From the NCBI GenBank assembly GCA_965242595.1, contig OZ251464.1, positions 992,001-1,056,000 of the forward strand: a stretch of 64,000 nt of DNA. Reading direction: 5' to 3'. Position numbers and translations under genes: made by a program. Under the pieces are notes generated by a model that was given only the letters and a program-made list of their open reading frames with translations, was not told the DNA's origin and did no database searches. This document shows positions 17,469 to 26,164 of the stretch, one piece after another. Position 1 is the stretch's first letter; every line of letters starts with the position of its first letter. Origin of the DNA: SP197 sp965242595. Lineage in GTDB: Bacteria; Pseudomonadota; Alphaproteobacteria; SP197.

Positions 17469-18080
17469 CTAACCGTCGTCTTCCAGGCCCAGCACCCGGC
17501 GGCTGAACGCCGGGTCGTGGAAGGCGGCGATCATTGCCTTCGCTTCCTCCGGCGGGGCCTGTTCGATGCCGAAGCGCTTGCAGTCGGCCTCCAGCTTCTT
17601 GAAGTCGATGCCACCGCGGCGCTTGCGGTAGCGCGCCGGTTCGACGGACGGGGTGCCATGCCCGGTGGTGACGGTCCACTCACCAAGCCGCTCGAAGCAG
17701 CAAGCGACGAATTGCGGCAACACCTTTTGCCACGGCTCACAGCCACTCACCTTTGCGCCGTGAAACAAGCCCGAGAACACGATCCCTCGCGAAGACAGGA
17801 CGCTAACGGTCAGCATCGTGTTTCTATCGACAACCCAGTCGAAATCGACTTCACCCTGCGACGTCACATCCACATCCAGAAATTCGGAAAGCACGGCATC
17901 GTCTGGGAACCGGTCGATCAACTCTTGCGCCATCGCCACGGTTTCGTCCTCAAGCCTGGCCGCGCCCTCCCCATCCCAATCTTCCTTGCCCGCCTTCCGA
18001 AGCAAGGAAGAAACTTCTTCCCTGAGCGATGCCCGCCTTGCGCCCGCCCCGCCCGCGTGCTGCGATAACCCCGCCGTCAC
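17469..18080 (-). CDS. candidate antitoxin or partner of the PIN toxin, unknown family
   Basis: 203 residues from GTG 18080, which overlaps the stop of the ABC ATPase gene as GTGA; longer reading frames would run through the ATPase. The central part (MAQELIDRFPDD ... EVDFDWVVDRNTMLTVSVL ... GIVFSGLFHGAKVSG ... LPQFVACCFERLGE) is a compact alpha/beta domain of a hypothetical family. The C-terminal ~50 residues (GGIDFKKLEADCKRFGIEQ ... AFSRRVLGLEDDG) look like a separate tail of the kind antitoxins use to wrap PIN proteins. The antitoxin role rests only on position and this tail. Confidence 0.65.
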   Translation of the reverse strand: MTAGLSQHAGGAGARRASLREEVSSLLRKAGKEDWDGEGAARLEDETVAMAQELIDRFPDDAVLSEFLDVDVTSQGEVDFDWVVDRNTMLTVSVLSSRGIVFSGLFHGAKVSGCEPWQKVLPQFVACCFERLGEWTVTTGHGTPSVEPARYRKRRGGIDFKKLEADCKRFGIEQAPPEEAKAMIAAFHDPAFSRRVLGLEDDG

Positions 18081-18946
18081 TTGCCCGCCCCCCGATACTG
18101 CCGCAGCACCTCGCCGATGCCACCGCTCGCCTCCACCCGCCCCGCCCGCAACAGCACCCCCTTGTCGCAAACCCGCTCCAGCAGCCCCGGGTTGTGGGAG
18201 GCGATGGCCAGAATACCGGCCCGGTCCACAAACTCCTCCACCCGCTTCCTGGCCTTGTCGGCAAAGGCCGCGTCGCTGACCGAAATCCATTCGTCCATCA
18301 GCAGAATCTCGGGCTGAAAACAGGTGGAAACCGCCAGCGCCAGCCGCAGCTTCATGCCGTCGGAATAGGTGCCGATCGGCATGGAAAGATAGCCGCCCAG
18401 CTCGGTGAATTCGGCAATCTCCTCCATATGGCGCTCCATCTCCAGCTTGGAAAGGCCGAAGAAACGCCCCCGCGTCATGATGTTTTCCCAGCCGGTGGAA
18501 TCGGCCTCCATGCCCAGCGAAAGGTCGATCAGCGAGGCCAGCCGCCCGCGCCGCCGCACCTGGCCGCGGCTGGGGCGATAAACCCCCGCCATGGTCCGCA
18601 GCAGGGTGGATTTGCCGGCCCCGTTGGCCCCCACCAAGCCCACCCGGTCGCCATGGGCAAAGGTCAGCGTCACCTCTTCCAGCGCCCGCACCACCACCCG
18701 CCGGCCCTCGTCGCGCCCGATCAGCCCGCCCGTGCCCTTGCGCAGCAGATCGTTCCTCAGCGAGCGGCCGTTGACGCCATAAACGGGAAATTCCACCGTC
18801 ACGCTGTCCAGCTCCAGCCCGATGGGCGCCGTCACGGGCGCGGGCACAGGCTCATGTTCGTGGGATTCATGTTCGCAGAGGTTGCGCTCGCGGGCCGCGC
18901 CTTCATGGCGCGCATGTCCACCGGGCGCTGCGCGGGCGGCGTTCAC
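18077..18946 (-). CDS. polysaccharide ABC exporter ATPase, Wzt/KpsT type
   Basis: 289 residues from GTG 18946, overlapping the permease stop as GTGA. Walker A is GANGAGKSTLL, the signature-like region is GTYSDGMKLRLALAVS, and Walker B is ILLMDEWISVSD. An N-terminal extension (~45 residues, PAPVTAPIGLELDSVTVEF) precedes the nucleotide-binding domain. There is no C-terminal carbohydrate-binding domain such as in O9a-type Wzt, so it is of the short KpsT/TagH class. With the adjacent permease it exports a lipid-linked polysaccharide across the inner membrane. Confidence 0.9.
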   Translation of the reverse strand: MNAARAAPGGHARHEGAARERNLCEHESHEHEPVPAPVTAPIGLELDSVTVEFPVYGVNGRSLRNDLLRKGTGGLIGRDEGRRVVVRALEEVTLTFAHGDRVGLVGANGAGKSTLLRTMAGVYRPSRGQVRRRGRLASLIDLSLGMEADSTGWENIMTRGRFFGLSKLEMERHMEEIAEFTELGGYLSMPIGTYSDGMKLRLALAVSTCFQPEILLMDEWISVSDAAFADKARKRVEEFVDRAGILAIASHNPGLLERVCDKGVLLRAGRVEASGGIGEVLRQYRGAGK

Positions 18947-19794
18947 AGCCAGTAGGCGATGCGCCAGCGATAGCGGCGATACATGATCAGGGTCAGCAGC
19001 CAGCCGGCCAGCGCAAAGCCCGCCACCGCCAGCCAGGAATGAAGCGCCGGCACCTGGCCCAGCAGCGGCGCCCTCACCAACTCCACCACATGATAAAACG
19101 GGTTGAAATCCAGCACCAGGGCGCGGTCGGGCACCAGCTCCGGCTTCCAGATGATCGGCGTCAGAAAGAACGCCACCCGCACGATGCTCTCCACGATGGG
19201 CGGCACATCGCGAAAACGGGCCGAAATCAGGCCCAGCAGCAGCCCCACCCACAGGCCGTTCAGGCACAGCAGCGCCAGGCCGGGCAGGGCCAGCAGGGCA
19301 GTCCACCCCGGCTGCAACGCAAAGGCGACCGCCACCACCGCATAGATAACGGCGTTATGCGCCAGCACGATCAGATTGCGCCACATCACCCGATAGACAT
19401 GCACCGAAAGCGGCATGGCGATCTGCTTCACGATCCTCTCGGCGGCGATGAAGGCGTTGCAGCCTTCGTTGATCAGGCCGGCGATCAGCGCCCAGATGGT
19501 GAAGCCGGTGGCGATGAAGGGCAGATAATCGGCCACCTCCACCTTGAACAGCCCGGCATACAGCACCCCCAGCGACCCCACCAGCACCCCCATGCTGATG
19601 GTCAGCCAGAACGGCCCCAGCTTCGAACGGCGATAGCGGCGGCGAATATCCTGCCAGCCCAGCATCCCCCACAGATCCCAGGCACGCACCCCAGCAGCCA
19701 CATCCAGCACCGCCAGCCCCGCCTGCGAAGCAGGCGCGCCGCCGCTGGCAAGGGCTCGGGATGGGGCAGGGGCAGAGGACATAGCGGCCAGCAT
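18943..19794 (-). CDS. polysaccharide ABC exporter permease, Wzm/KpsM type
   Basis: 283 residues from ATG 19794 (MLAAMSSAPAP); ATG 19782 is an alternative and the open frame to 19899 is not protein-like. It has six membrane segments and the ABC-2 family pattern WGMLGWQDIRRRYRRSKLGPFW near residue 60, LINEGCNAFIAAERIVKQ, and RDVPPIVESIVRVAFFLTPI. First gene of the minus-strand polysaccharide operon, coupled to the ATPase gene by a GTGA overlap. Confidence 0.9.
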   Translation of the reverse strand: MLAAMSSAPAPSRALASGGAPASQAGLAVLDVAAGVRAWDLWGMLGWQDIRRRYRRSKLGPFWLTISMGVLVGSLGVLYAGLFKVEVADYLPFIATGFTIWALIAGLINEGCNAFIAAERIVKQIAMPLSVHVYRVMWRNLIVLAHNAVIYAVVAVAFALQPGWTALLALPGLALLCLNGLWVGLLLGLISARFRDVPPIVESIVRVAFFLTPIIWKPELVPDRALVLDFNPFYHVVELVRAPLLGQVPALHSWLAVAGFALAGWLLTLIMYRRYRWRIAYWL

Positions 19795-19980
19795 CTTCAC
19801 GCGCCCTATATGAAGCACCCCCCCCCCCAACGCAAGCCACCCCCAGGCAAGGCCGCCCCACCGCCCCCACCCCGCCCAGCGCCCACGCCGCCTCGACAAG
19901 GGCCAGGCACCGCCCTATGAATCCGCACAGGGGCCGGAGCCGACACCGCCTCCGGGCAGCGAAAGACACCAGCGACGCAC

Positions 19981-20235
19981 ATGACCACACCCGGCGCCCT
20001 CGACACCCTGGCCTATGCCCGCCGCCTGATGGCAGCGGGAGTCAGCCGGCAACAAGCGGAAGCCCACGCCGAAGCCTTGCACGAAGCGGCCCCCCAAGAC
20101 ATCGCAACCAAAGCCGACATCGAGAGCATCAAGCAGTTTGCCGCCGCCCGCATCGAACAGGCCACAAACCGCATCACCCTGGCCCTCATCGCCCTCGCCG
20201 CCCTGGCCACCACAGCCATCGAGCGGTTGCCATAA
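19981..20235 (+). CDS. small DUF1640-like coiled-coil membrane protein
   Basis: 84 residues. The N-terminus MTTPGALDTLAYARRLMAAG with VSRQQAEAHAEALHEA matches the start of DUF1640/CCDC90-type bacterial proteins. It is followed by DIATKADIESIKQFAAARIE and one C-terminal hydrophobic segment (LALIALAALATTAI). It is divergent from the exporter operon. Function unknown; such proteins are common next to mobile or repeat-rich DNA. Its 3' half and downstream DNA are duplicated at 20.6-21.05 kb. Confidence 0.75.
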   Translation: MTTPGALDTLAYARRLMAAGVSRQQAEAHAEALHEAAPQDIATKADIESIKQFAAARIEQATNRITLALIALAALATTAIERLP

Positions 20236-20505
20236 GGCACAGGCACACGGCAGACACCCCACCCCGCCTGCCACAAGCCTGTCGTGCAGTTACCACAGGG
20301 CTGCCGCGCAACACCCACCCGACACCCGCCCGAACGGCCTGGGGCCGCCCGGGGAGGGGGGCGGCGGTGCCTGGCGCCGGGGTTCGGGCCTTCAGCTCAA
20401 CACCAACGCACCCGGGGCAGGGTGGGTTTCGGCTTCGTAGCCTCCGCTCACCGTTCTCGCAGGGGGCGCGAATCTCCGCCCGCCGTCTGGCCGCACGCTT
20501 GATAT
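20236..20505. repeat. GC-rich repeat family, copy R1
   Basis: This gene-free segment shares long matches with R2 (20808-21050): cccgaacg, cttcag, gcacccggggcaggg, gggtttcggcttcgt and ctggccgcacgcttga in the same order. It shares its left half (ctgccgcgca, acacccacccgacacccgc, cgaacggcctggggcc) with R3 (26165-26330). Confidence 0.75.
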
Positions 20506-20555
20506 GCCGGTGTTCGCCGTGTAACCTGTATGTCATTAGCAAGTTCTGAAGGAAA

Positions 20556-20807
20556 ATGAAGAATGTTTTCGTCCTTTGCGACAATTCGAAAGCCCCTGCC
20601 GAAGCCCTGCGCGAGGCGGCCCCCGAAAGCATCGCAACGAAAGATGACATCGAAAACATCAAGCAGTTTGTCGAGGCCCGCATCGAACGGGCCGTGACTC
20701 GCATCGTCCAGGCCTTCATCGCCGTCGTCAGCCTGGGTGTCGCCGTCATCGGCTTGGTCATCGCCATCGTCGGCCCGGGTGCCGGCACCATCGAGTGGAT
20801 GCCATAA
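20556..20807 (+). pseudogene. chimeric small ORF: NYN-like start joined to DUF1640 3' half
   Basis: 83 residues with a fair ribosome site (GAAGGAAA). Residues 1-12 (MKNVFVLCDNSKA) mirror the start of the NYN protein at 21126 (MERVFIYWDNSNI). Residues 13-83 (EALREAAPESIATKDDIENI and a hydrophobic tail) mirror the C-terminal half of the DUF1640-like gene at 19981. It is open and could be expressed, but it looks like a recombination product from duplication of the flanking DNA. Confidence 0.6.
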
Positions 20808-21050
20808 GGCAACGGGCACACGGCAGGCGGGCCCACCCCGGACGCCCCACCACCGCCTGCCACAAGGCCGCCGCGCGGCCGCTGCTCGACACCCACCCGA
20901 ACGATTTGGGGCAAGCCGGCGGCGGGGCCCGGGCCTTCAGCCCGCCATCGCCGCACCCGGGGCAGGGCGGGTTTCGGCTTCGTGGCCTTCGCTCGCCGTT
21001 CTCTCAGGGGCGCGCGAATCTCTACCCGCCGCCTGGCCGCACGCTTGACA
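20808..21050. repeat. GC-rich repeat family, copy R2
   Basis: Second copy of the repeat, in the same orientation as R1, lying directly before the NYN gene. It ends in ctggccgcacgcttgaca. The final TTGACA (21045-21050) could serve as a -35 element with TATTAT at 21072-21077, though the 21-base spacing is long. Confidence 0.75.
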
Positions 21051-21125
21051 TGGCGGCGCTAGCCGCGCATGTATTATCGCTCATTTTGCCGCTTTCGTTT
21101 CCTGTTGCTTTATGGAGAACGACTA

Positions 21126-21767
21126 ATGGAACGTGTGTTCATCTACTGGGACAACTCGAACATTCTCCACGAAGCGCAACGCCTTGCCGAGCAACACGGC
21201 GAAGGGCCGGATGCTCGCTATCGTGTGCGGATCCACTTCGAGAACATGCTGCGCCTTGCCCATGCCGACCGGCCGCTGGAAAGGGCGCAGGCCGCCGGTT
21301 CCGTGCCCCCGGAAATGCGGCAATTGTGGAATCGCCTGGAAAGCCGCGGAGTGAAGGTCTATCTGTTCGACCGGGGAAATGTCGCCGGGAGCGAACAGGA
21401 GGTGCCCGATCGCTGGCTGCAACTGCGCATGTTGGAAGATGCGCTGGATGACAACGGCGATCCCGGAATCGTGGTGCTGCTCACCGGCGATGGCGCGGGA
21501 TACCTGGAAGGCGCCGGGTTTCATGCGACTCTGGAGCGTATGCACCGCCGCGGTTGGCGGGTAGAAATTCTCTCCTGGGAGCACGCCACCAACCCGCGCA
21601 TGCGTCAATGGGCGAAGGCGAACGGCATTTTCGTGGCGCTGGACGATTTCTACCGGGCGATCACCTTCATGGAACCGTCGCGGCCGGGGCAAGAGCTGGC
21701 ACTTGCCCGCAACCCCGGCGAACTCGACCTCTCCCGCCGCCACCTTTCCCCACCCGCAGGCACATAG
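21126..21767 (+). CDS. NYN (PIN-like) domain nuclease
   Basis: 213 residues from ATG 21126, preceded by GGAGAACGACTA; the frame is open to 21069 but the protein begins at MERVFIYWDNSNIL. Conserved acidic positions of the NYN fold are visible: Asp in YWDNSN, Glu/Asp in LRMLEDALDD, and LLTGDGAGYLEGAGF for the central DxD-like motif, then WRVEILSWEHATNPRMRQWA. NYN proteins are metal-dependent RNases related to PIN domains. It is convergent with the ATPase pair at 21876-26065 and lies between the R2 and R3 repeats, so the three genes may form one module. Confidence 0.85.
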   Translation: MERVFIYWDNSNILHEAQRLAEQHGEGPDARYRVRIHFENMLRLAHADRPLERAQAAGSVPPEMRQLWNRLESRGVKVYLFDRGNVAGSEQEVPDRWLQLRMLEDALDDNGDPGIVVLLTGDGAGYLEGAGFHATLERMHRRGWRVEILSWEHATNPRMRQWAKANGIFVALDDFYRAITFMEPSRPGQELALARNPGELDLSRRHLSPPAGT

Positions 21768-21875
21768 ACCGCCCCGCCTGCCGGATGCGCAACCGGTTCG
21801 GCACCGGGCGCCAGCCACCTCGCCGGCCCGGGCCGAATCCCCGCAGGGATCGCCACCCTCCGGCCCATCGTCTCC

Positions 21876-24785
21876 CTACCCAACGCCAGCCGCGCGGGCC
21901 TCCCTAAGCTTCCCCAGACTCCGCCGGATGTCTCTGGCAACTTCCTCGACCTCCCGCGCCACTCGCGGCTTCAACCCCAACTCCCACTCCAACGCGGTCG
22001 TAAGCGGCAGCAAAAGATCCACCGCCGGCGATGCTTGAATCAACTCCCGCATCCGCTCCGCCCCGATCCCGACGGCCAATTCCATCAAGCTGTCCACATT
22101 CTCCCCTGCAAGAGGCTGAAGCTCCGGCAGGATCGCCAGCACGGCCTCGACATCCCGCTCACAGGCAAACGCATCCCCCCCGGCAAGGCACGCTTTCGCC
22201 CGGACCAGGTGAACCCACCATCGCACCGACAACTCCGTAAGATTCCGGCTGAGCGCCCGACTCGCCGTCTCGATAGCCGCATCGTGCCACCCGCGCTCCA
22301 ACTCCAGTTCCGCTCTCCTGAGGAGTGCAAACTCAGTCGGCATGCGGAGTGCGGGGGACTCGTCTCCCCCAAATCGACGCACCACTTCATCATAACAGGC
22401 CAAAGCTCCTTCCGGCCGGTTCAGCATGTTGAGAGCGTTTCCTTTGTTGACGAGAGCCTGCGCAACTGCTTTGAGAAGAGCAGGAGTCTGAGTCTCCCCG
22501 AATCGACGTATGATCTCGTCACAAGCGGCCAAGGCTTCCTCCAACCGATTCAGCCTGCCGAGTGCACCTCCCTTGTGGAAGAGGGCCTGCGCAACTATTT
22601 CGACGAGGTCAGGGGTCCGACTCTCCCCGAATCGACGAATGGCCTCGTCGTAGGCGGTCAGAGCTTCCTCCAGCCGATTCAGCTTGTCGAGCACAATCCC
22701 CTTATTGACAAGGGTCACCGCGGTCATTTCGAGAAGATCGGGTGCCTGGCTAGCATCGAATCGACGAATGGCCTCGTCGTAGACGGCCAGGGCTTCCTCC
22801 AGCCGATTCAGCATGCCGAGCGCAATCCCTTTATTGACAAGGGCCACCGCGGTCATTTTGGGAAGATCGGGTGCCCGGCTATCACCGAATCGATGTATAA
22901 CCTCGTCGTAGACGGTCAGGGCTTCCTCCTGTCGATTCAGCCTGCTAAGCGCGACTCCTCTGTTGGCGAGGGCCTTCGCGATTGTCCCCGGGAGAATGGG
23001 AGTTTGTCCCTCTCCAAATCGGTGTATGGCCTCGTCGTAGGCGGTCAATGCCTCCTCCGGCCGATCCAGCATGCCGAGCACAGTTCCCTTATTGACGAGA
23101 GCCACTGCGGCCATTTCGAGAAGATCGGGTGCCTGACTACCGTCGAATCGATGCATGACTTCGTCGTAAACGGTTAGCGCTTCCCCCATCCTATTCAACA
23201 TTTCGAGCATGACACCTTTGTTGATGAAGGTCATCGCGATCGTTTTGAGGAGATCGGGAGTCCGACTGCCTCCGAATCGACGCACCACCTCGTTATAGAC
23301 GGCCAAGGCCTCCTCCACCCGCTCCTGCTTACCCAGCGCAACCGCCTTGTCGAAAAGCGCCTTCGCGGCCACCGCTTCCGAACGCTCGTCCATCTCCATA
23401 TCGGGCCGGCCGGCCGGTTCACCGTCCGGCCTCGCCGCACCCAGAAACTCTGCACCCGGCTCGAAAACCCCTCTGAGTTCCGGGGGCACCGCCTTGAGCA
23501 ATTCTTCACGGTTTCCAGCCAGGGCCGGCAGTTCTATCAATTGCGCGAACGCGAACTGGTGCAGCGAACGCATCTTCGTATCGACCCCCTCTGCCTCCTG
23601 GACGATACGAACGCCAATATCCTTCAGCTCACGCGGCGAGTAATACGACGCCATGAAACGGATAAGCGCCTCGATCAGACGATCCGGCCCGCTCCGGCGC
23701 CTCAGCAGGTAATATATGTTGTAAAGGCGCTCGCTCAGATAATACTGCTTGCGCCGGACGCTGCCGCCCGCCACGTGCACAATGCCACGTTCGATCAGGC
23801 GGGAAAGCTGGGCGCTGCATGTGTTCGTCTCCAGCCGTGCCCGGTCCGCAATCTCCTTGGTCAGTGCCGGTTTCCACAGGTCGGCAAGGGCGAGATAAAC
23901 CCGCCGCTCCTGGGCCGGGAGCGATTCGAGATGACCCTTGAAATATTCCGTATGGTCGTCGATCAGATCCAGCAGGTCGCCCATGAGATCGCGAAAGGAT
24001 CGCCCCGCGCCGAAACGGGCCACGATTGCGAGCAGTCTCGGGCTGCCGCCGGTGAGGATTTCCAGCGAACGAATCGTCTCAAGCGGGGCGCTCCGGCCGG
24101 ACACCGCCTCCCACAGAACGCCGCATTCCTCCGTGTCGAGAGGGCGCAGGGTCAGGGTTCGGAACAGGTCGTAAAGGGCGTGCTCCGGGTTGTCGATCTC
24201 GTCGAAGCGGCTGGTCGCGCTCGCGATCAGGACGATCCTCGGCTCGGTTTGAAGAACCTTTCGCAGCCGCCATCCCGCATCGCCATCCGCCATGTCCCCG
24301 AACATCATGTTCAGGTTCTCCACCATCGGCACAAGCCGCTTGCCTTCCCGCTCCGAAAAGTCCAGCAGAGCGCCGAGGCAAAGATCGCCCAGCATCCGGT
24401 CGTCGCGGATGGCGCGCAAATCCTCGCAGCTGCGGCGCAGATCGGGTCCACCCTCCCGTTGCGGCGCCCGGTCGGCCAGGCGAGACAGGCATTCCAGCCA
24501 GAACTCCCCGGCGTTGGCGACCTCATAGCTTTCCTCCGCAAACACGATGGGGAAAAAGGCAGACGACAACCCGGCATCTCGCTGTATTTCCACCGCGACC
24601 CGCAGCAGCAGGCTCGTCTTCCCGCTTCCGCGTGGTCCAATCACGATCTGGTGCGGGTTCGCGCTCCCGGCGCACTCGCGCAGCATCTCCATGATCGACT
24701 CGAACGCGCTCTTCCGCACGCAGAACGACGCCACCAGCTCGTCGTCGCTAAGGAAGCCCGGGTTGTATTTCCGGATGGCGGTCAT
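21876..24785 (-). CDS. AAA/STAND-type ATPase with winged helix and TPR array
   Basis: 969 residues from ATG 24785, which overlaps the stop of the upstream ATPase as ATGA. P-loop VIGPRGSGKTSLLLR near residue 50, Walker-B-like LVPMVENLNMMF near 150 and sensor-like IVLIASATSRFDE near 185. A winged helix follows at ~300-370 (TKEIADRARLETNTCSAQL ... YYLSERLYNIYYLLRR). Residues ~490-840 hold eight 43-residue TPR-like units, and a helical C-terminal domain completes it. The ATPase-wHTH-TPR layout is that of STAND signal-transduction or defence NTPases, where the repeats sense a ligand. No nuclease or other effector domain is fused. The start is MTAIRKYNPGFLSDDELV. Confidence 0.85.
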   Translation of the reverse strand: MTAIRKYNPGFLSDDELVASFCVRKSAFESIMEMLRECAGSANPHQIVIGPRGSGKTSLLLRVAVEIQRDAGLSSAFFPIVFAEESYEVANAGEFWLECLSRLADRAPQREGGPDLRRSCEDLRAIRDDRMLGDLCLGALLDFSEREGKRLVPMVENLNMMFGDMADGDAGWRLRKVLQTEPRIVLIASATSRFDEIDNPEHALYDLFRTLTLRPLDTEECGVLWEAVSGRSAPLETIRSLEILTGGSPRLLAIVARFGAGRSFRDLMGDLLDLIDDHTEYFKGHLESLPAQERRVYLALADLWKPALTKEIADRARLETNTCSAQLSRLIERGIVHVAGGSVRRKQYYLSERLYNIYYLLRRRSGPDRLIEALIRFMASYYSPRELKDIGVRIVQEAEGVDTKMRSLHQFAFAQLIELPALAGNREELLKAVPPELRGVFEPGAEFLGAARPDGEPAGRPDMEMDERSEAVAAKALFDKAVALGKQERVEEALAVYNEVVRRFGGSRTPDLLKTIAMTFINKGVMLEMLNRMGEALTVYDEVMHRFDGSQAPDLLEMAAVALVNKGTVLGMLDRPEEALTAYDEAIHRFGEGQTPILPGTIAKALANRGVALSRLNRQEEALTVYDEVIHRFGDSRAPDLPKMTAVALVNKGIALGMLNRLEEALAVYDEAIRRFDASQAPDLLEMTAVTLVNKGIVLDKLNRLEEALTAYDEAIRRFGESRTPDLVEIVAQALFHKGGALGRLNRLEEALAACDEIIRRFGETQTPALLKAVAQALVNKGNALNMLNRPEGALACYDEVVRRFGGDESPALRMPTEFALLRRAELELERGWHDAAIETASRALSRNLTELSVRWWVHLVRAKACLAGGDAFACERDVEAVLAILPELQPLAGENVDSLMELAVGIGAERMRELIQASPAVDLLLPLTTALEWELGLKPRVAREVEEVARDIRRSLGKLREARAAGVG
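22330..23395 (-). repeat. eight 129-bp tandem repeats (TPR array)
   Basis: Inside the second ATPase gene. Each unit encodes 43 residues of the pattern A-x-ALVNKG-x-x-L-x-x-LNR-x-EEAL-x-YDE-x-x-RRFG-x-SxxPDL. Eight units are readable and the central ones are most alike. Arrays like this can gain or lose units by recombination. Confidence 0.8.
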
Positions 24786-26065
24786 CGCCTGGCACTCCGG
24801 CCGGCCTCGCCGCCGGGCGGCGCGGACGAAGCGCCGGACCGGCCGTAACGGACGCACCACCAGTCTTCCAGCAAACCGGATACGAAGCGATAGCCGTCGC
24901 CCCGTTTCTCCAGATACCCGTCATGTTCCAGCGTGCGCAGCACATCCTCGACCGGAAGCGTGCCGCTCCCCCCGGCGGCGGTGGACTCGCGATACCGGGC
25001 GATGGCGTCGCCGCCCAGCCGGCCGCCGCGACCCGCAGCCTCGGTCAACATTTCCAGGGCAACCCGATAACCCTCTTTGCCCAGAACCATTCTCAGCCGG
25101 CCTTCGTAATGCTCCAGATCCATCTGCCCCCGGGTACCGAGCATCTCGTGGCCATAGACGCGCTCCACATCTTCAAGCGAGGCGGCGCGCCGGCCGTTCT
25201 GGCGCAGATCTTCGTGCAGAAAATCGAAGAACCGCTGCACATGGTGAGGGATCTGACAGCGCAGCCGTCGGCACATGTCGCGGCGGACGGTGTCGGGAAG
25301 ATCGAGGTTGTAAGCCTCCCCCAAGGCGCCGAGGCAGGCCATTGCGGTCTCCTCGCGCCAGGGTTTCAGGTCGAAGGAGGAGAAGATGTTCGCGTGGGCG
25401 CTCAGTCCGGCCTGTCGCAGGATGGGTTCCAGGCTCACACTGCCAGAGACGATCATGACGATTCGGCCCCGATACTCCTGGCCGTTCTTGCGCAGCCAGC
25501 TCAGGAATTCGTCCGCTACCCGTTTGCGCTCCGCCGTAATCCGGTCATCGTCTCCCTTGAGCAGCCGGTTGACCAGGATCGGCAGTTCGTCGATCGCCAG
25601 CACCACCGGCCGCTTGCCTCCCGCCAGGGCCGCGAACACCTTGTCGCCCTTGTGCCGCCAGTTGCCGGCGTCGATCCCGGCGCGCAGCTTCATCCGTACA
25701 TCCGCACTGGCCAGCGCCGGAACCTGGCCGCCGACACCGACCTCCGTCGGCAGAACGTTGGCGAACAGGGCTGCGATTCGGCCCCGCACGCCTTGCGCCG
25801 CCCTCGACCGCAGCCTGATCTCGGCGATGGCGTCCGCCGGAACGGACGCATCCTCCAGGTCGACGAAGATCGTCTCGAAGCGCCCCTCGTCCCCCAGGCG
25901 GCGCAGCAGCTCCCGCACCAGGCTGGTCTTGCCCATCCGCCGCTGCGCGGTCAGCAGGGTGTGGGTTCCATTCCCCACCCGCTCCGTCAGCGCCTCGATC
26001 TCGGCGCTCCGGTTGAAGAACCGGTCCCCCTCGACCCAGTTCCCTCCGGCCTTCTTGAGCTTCAT
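24782..26065 (-). CDS. AAA ATPase, first gene of the coupled pair
   Basis: 427 residues from ATG 26065 (MKLKKAGGNWVEG), preceded by GGAGAACGACG; a TTG nine codons upstream is less likely. FFNRSAEIEALTERV and the P-loop LLTAQRRMGKTSLVRELL (~40), Walker B VVLAIDELPILVNRLL (~165) and the sensor-like RIVMIVSGSVSLEPIL identify an Orc1/Cdc6-like or archaeal-type AAA ATPase. The C-terminal ~100 residues (LRTLEHDGYLEKRGDGYRF) are a winged helix. The stop overlaps the TPR ATPase start. A sigma-70-like promoter and a 9-bp inverted repeat lie directly upstream. Confidence 0.85.
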   Translation of the reverse strand: MKLKKAGGNWVEGDRFFNRSAEIEALTERVGNGTHTLLTAQRRMGKTSLVRELLRRLGDEGRFETIFVDLEDASVPADAIAEIRLRSRAAQGVRGRIAALFANVLPTEVGVGGQVPALASADVRMKLRAGIDAGNWRHKGDKVFAALAGGKRPVVLAIDELPILVNRLLKGDDDRITAERKRVADEFLSWLRKNGQEYRGRIVMIVSGSVSLEPILRQAGLSAHANIFSSFDLKPWREETAMACLGALGEAYNLDLPDTVRRDMCRRLRCQIPHHVQRFFDFLHEDLRQNGRRAASLEDVERVYGHEMLGTRGQMDLEHYEGRLRMVLGKEGYRVALEMLTEAAGRGGRLGGDAIARYRESTAAGGSGTLPVEDVLRTLEHDGYLEKRGDGYRFVSGLLEDWWCVRYGRSGASSAPPGGEAGRSARR

Positions 26066-26073
26066 CGTCGTTC

Positions 26074-26106
26074 TCCAACAGAACCGTTGCAAACGAATCT
26101 GTTGGA
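26074..26106. promoter_or_regulatory. inverted repeat overlapping -10, candidate operator
   Basis: Perfect 9-bp arms TCCAACAGA (26074-26082) and TCTGTTGGA (26098-26106) with a 15-base spacer lie between the promoter -10 and the start codon at 26065. Position and symmetry suggest a repressor site, possibly autoregulatory. Confidence 0.55.
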
Positions 26107-26124
26107 AAGCCGGGGTGCTGTCAA
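26096..26124 (-). promoter_or_regulatory. sigma-70-like promoter of the ATPase pair
   Basis: On the minus strand TTGACA (26124-26119) and CAGATT (26101-26096) are separated by 17 bases, followed by the gene start about 30 bases downstream. The local DNA is AT-rich compared with surroundings. Confidence 0.6.
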
Positions 26125-26164
26125 CAACTTTCCAGAAAATTTTTCACGCGTCCCTCTGCGCGCG

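Noticed and set aside
22330..23395. Regular repeats considered as a CRISPR array
   Set aside because: The period is 129 bases, the repeats are contiguous without unique spacers and they encode TPR helices in frame.
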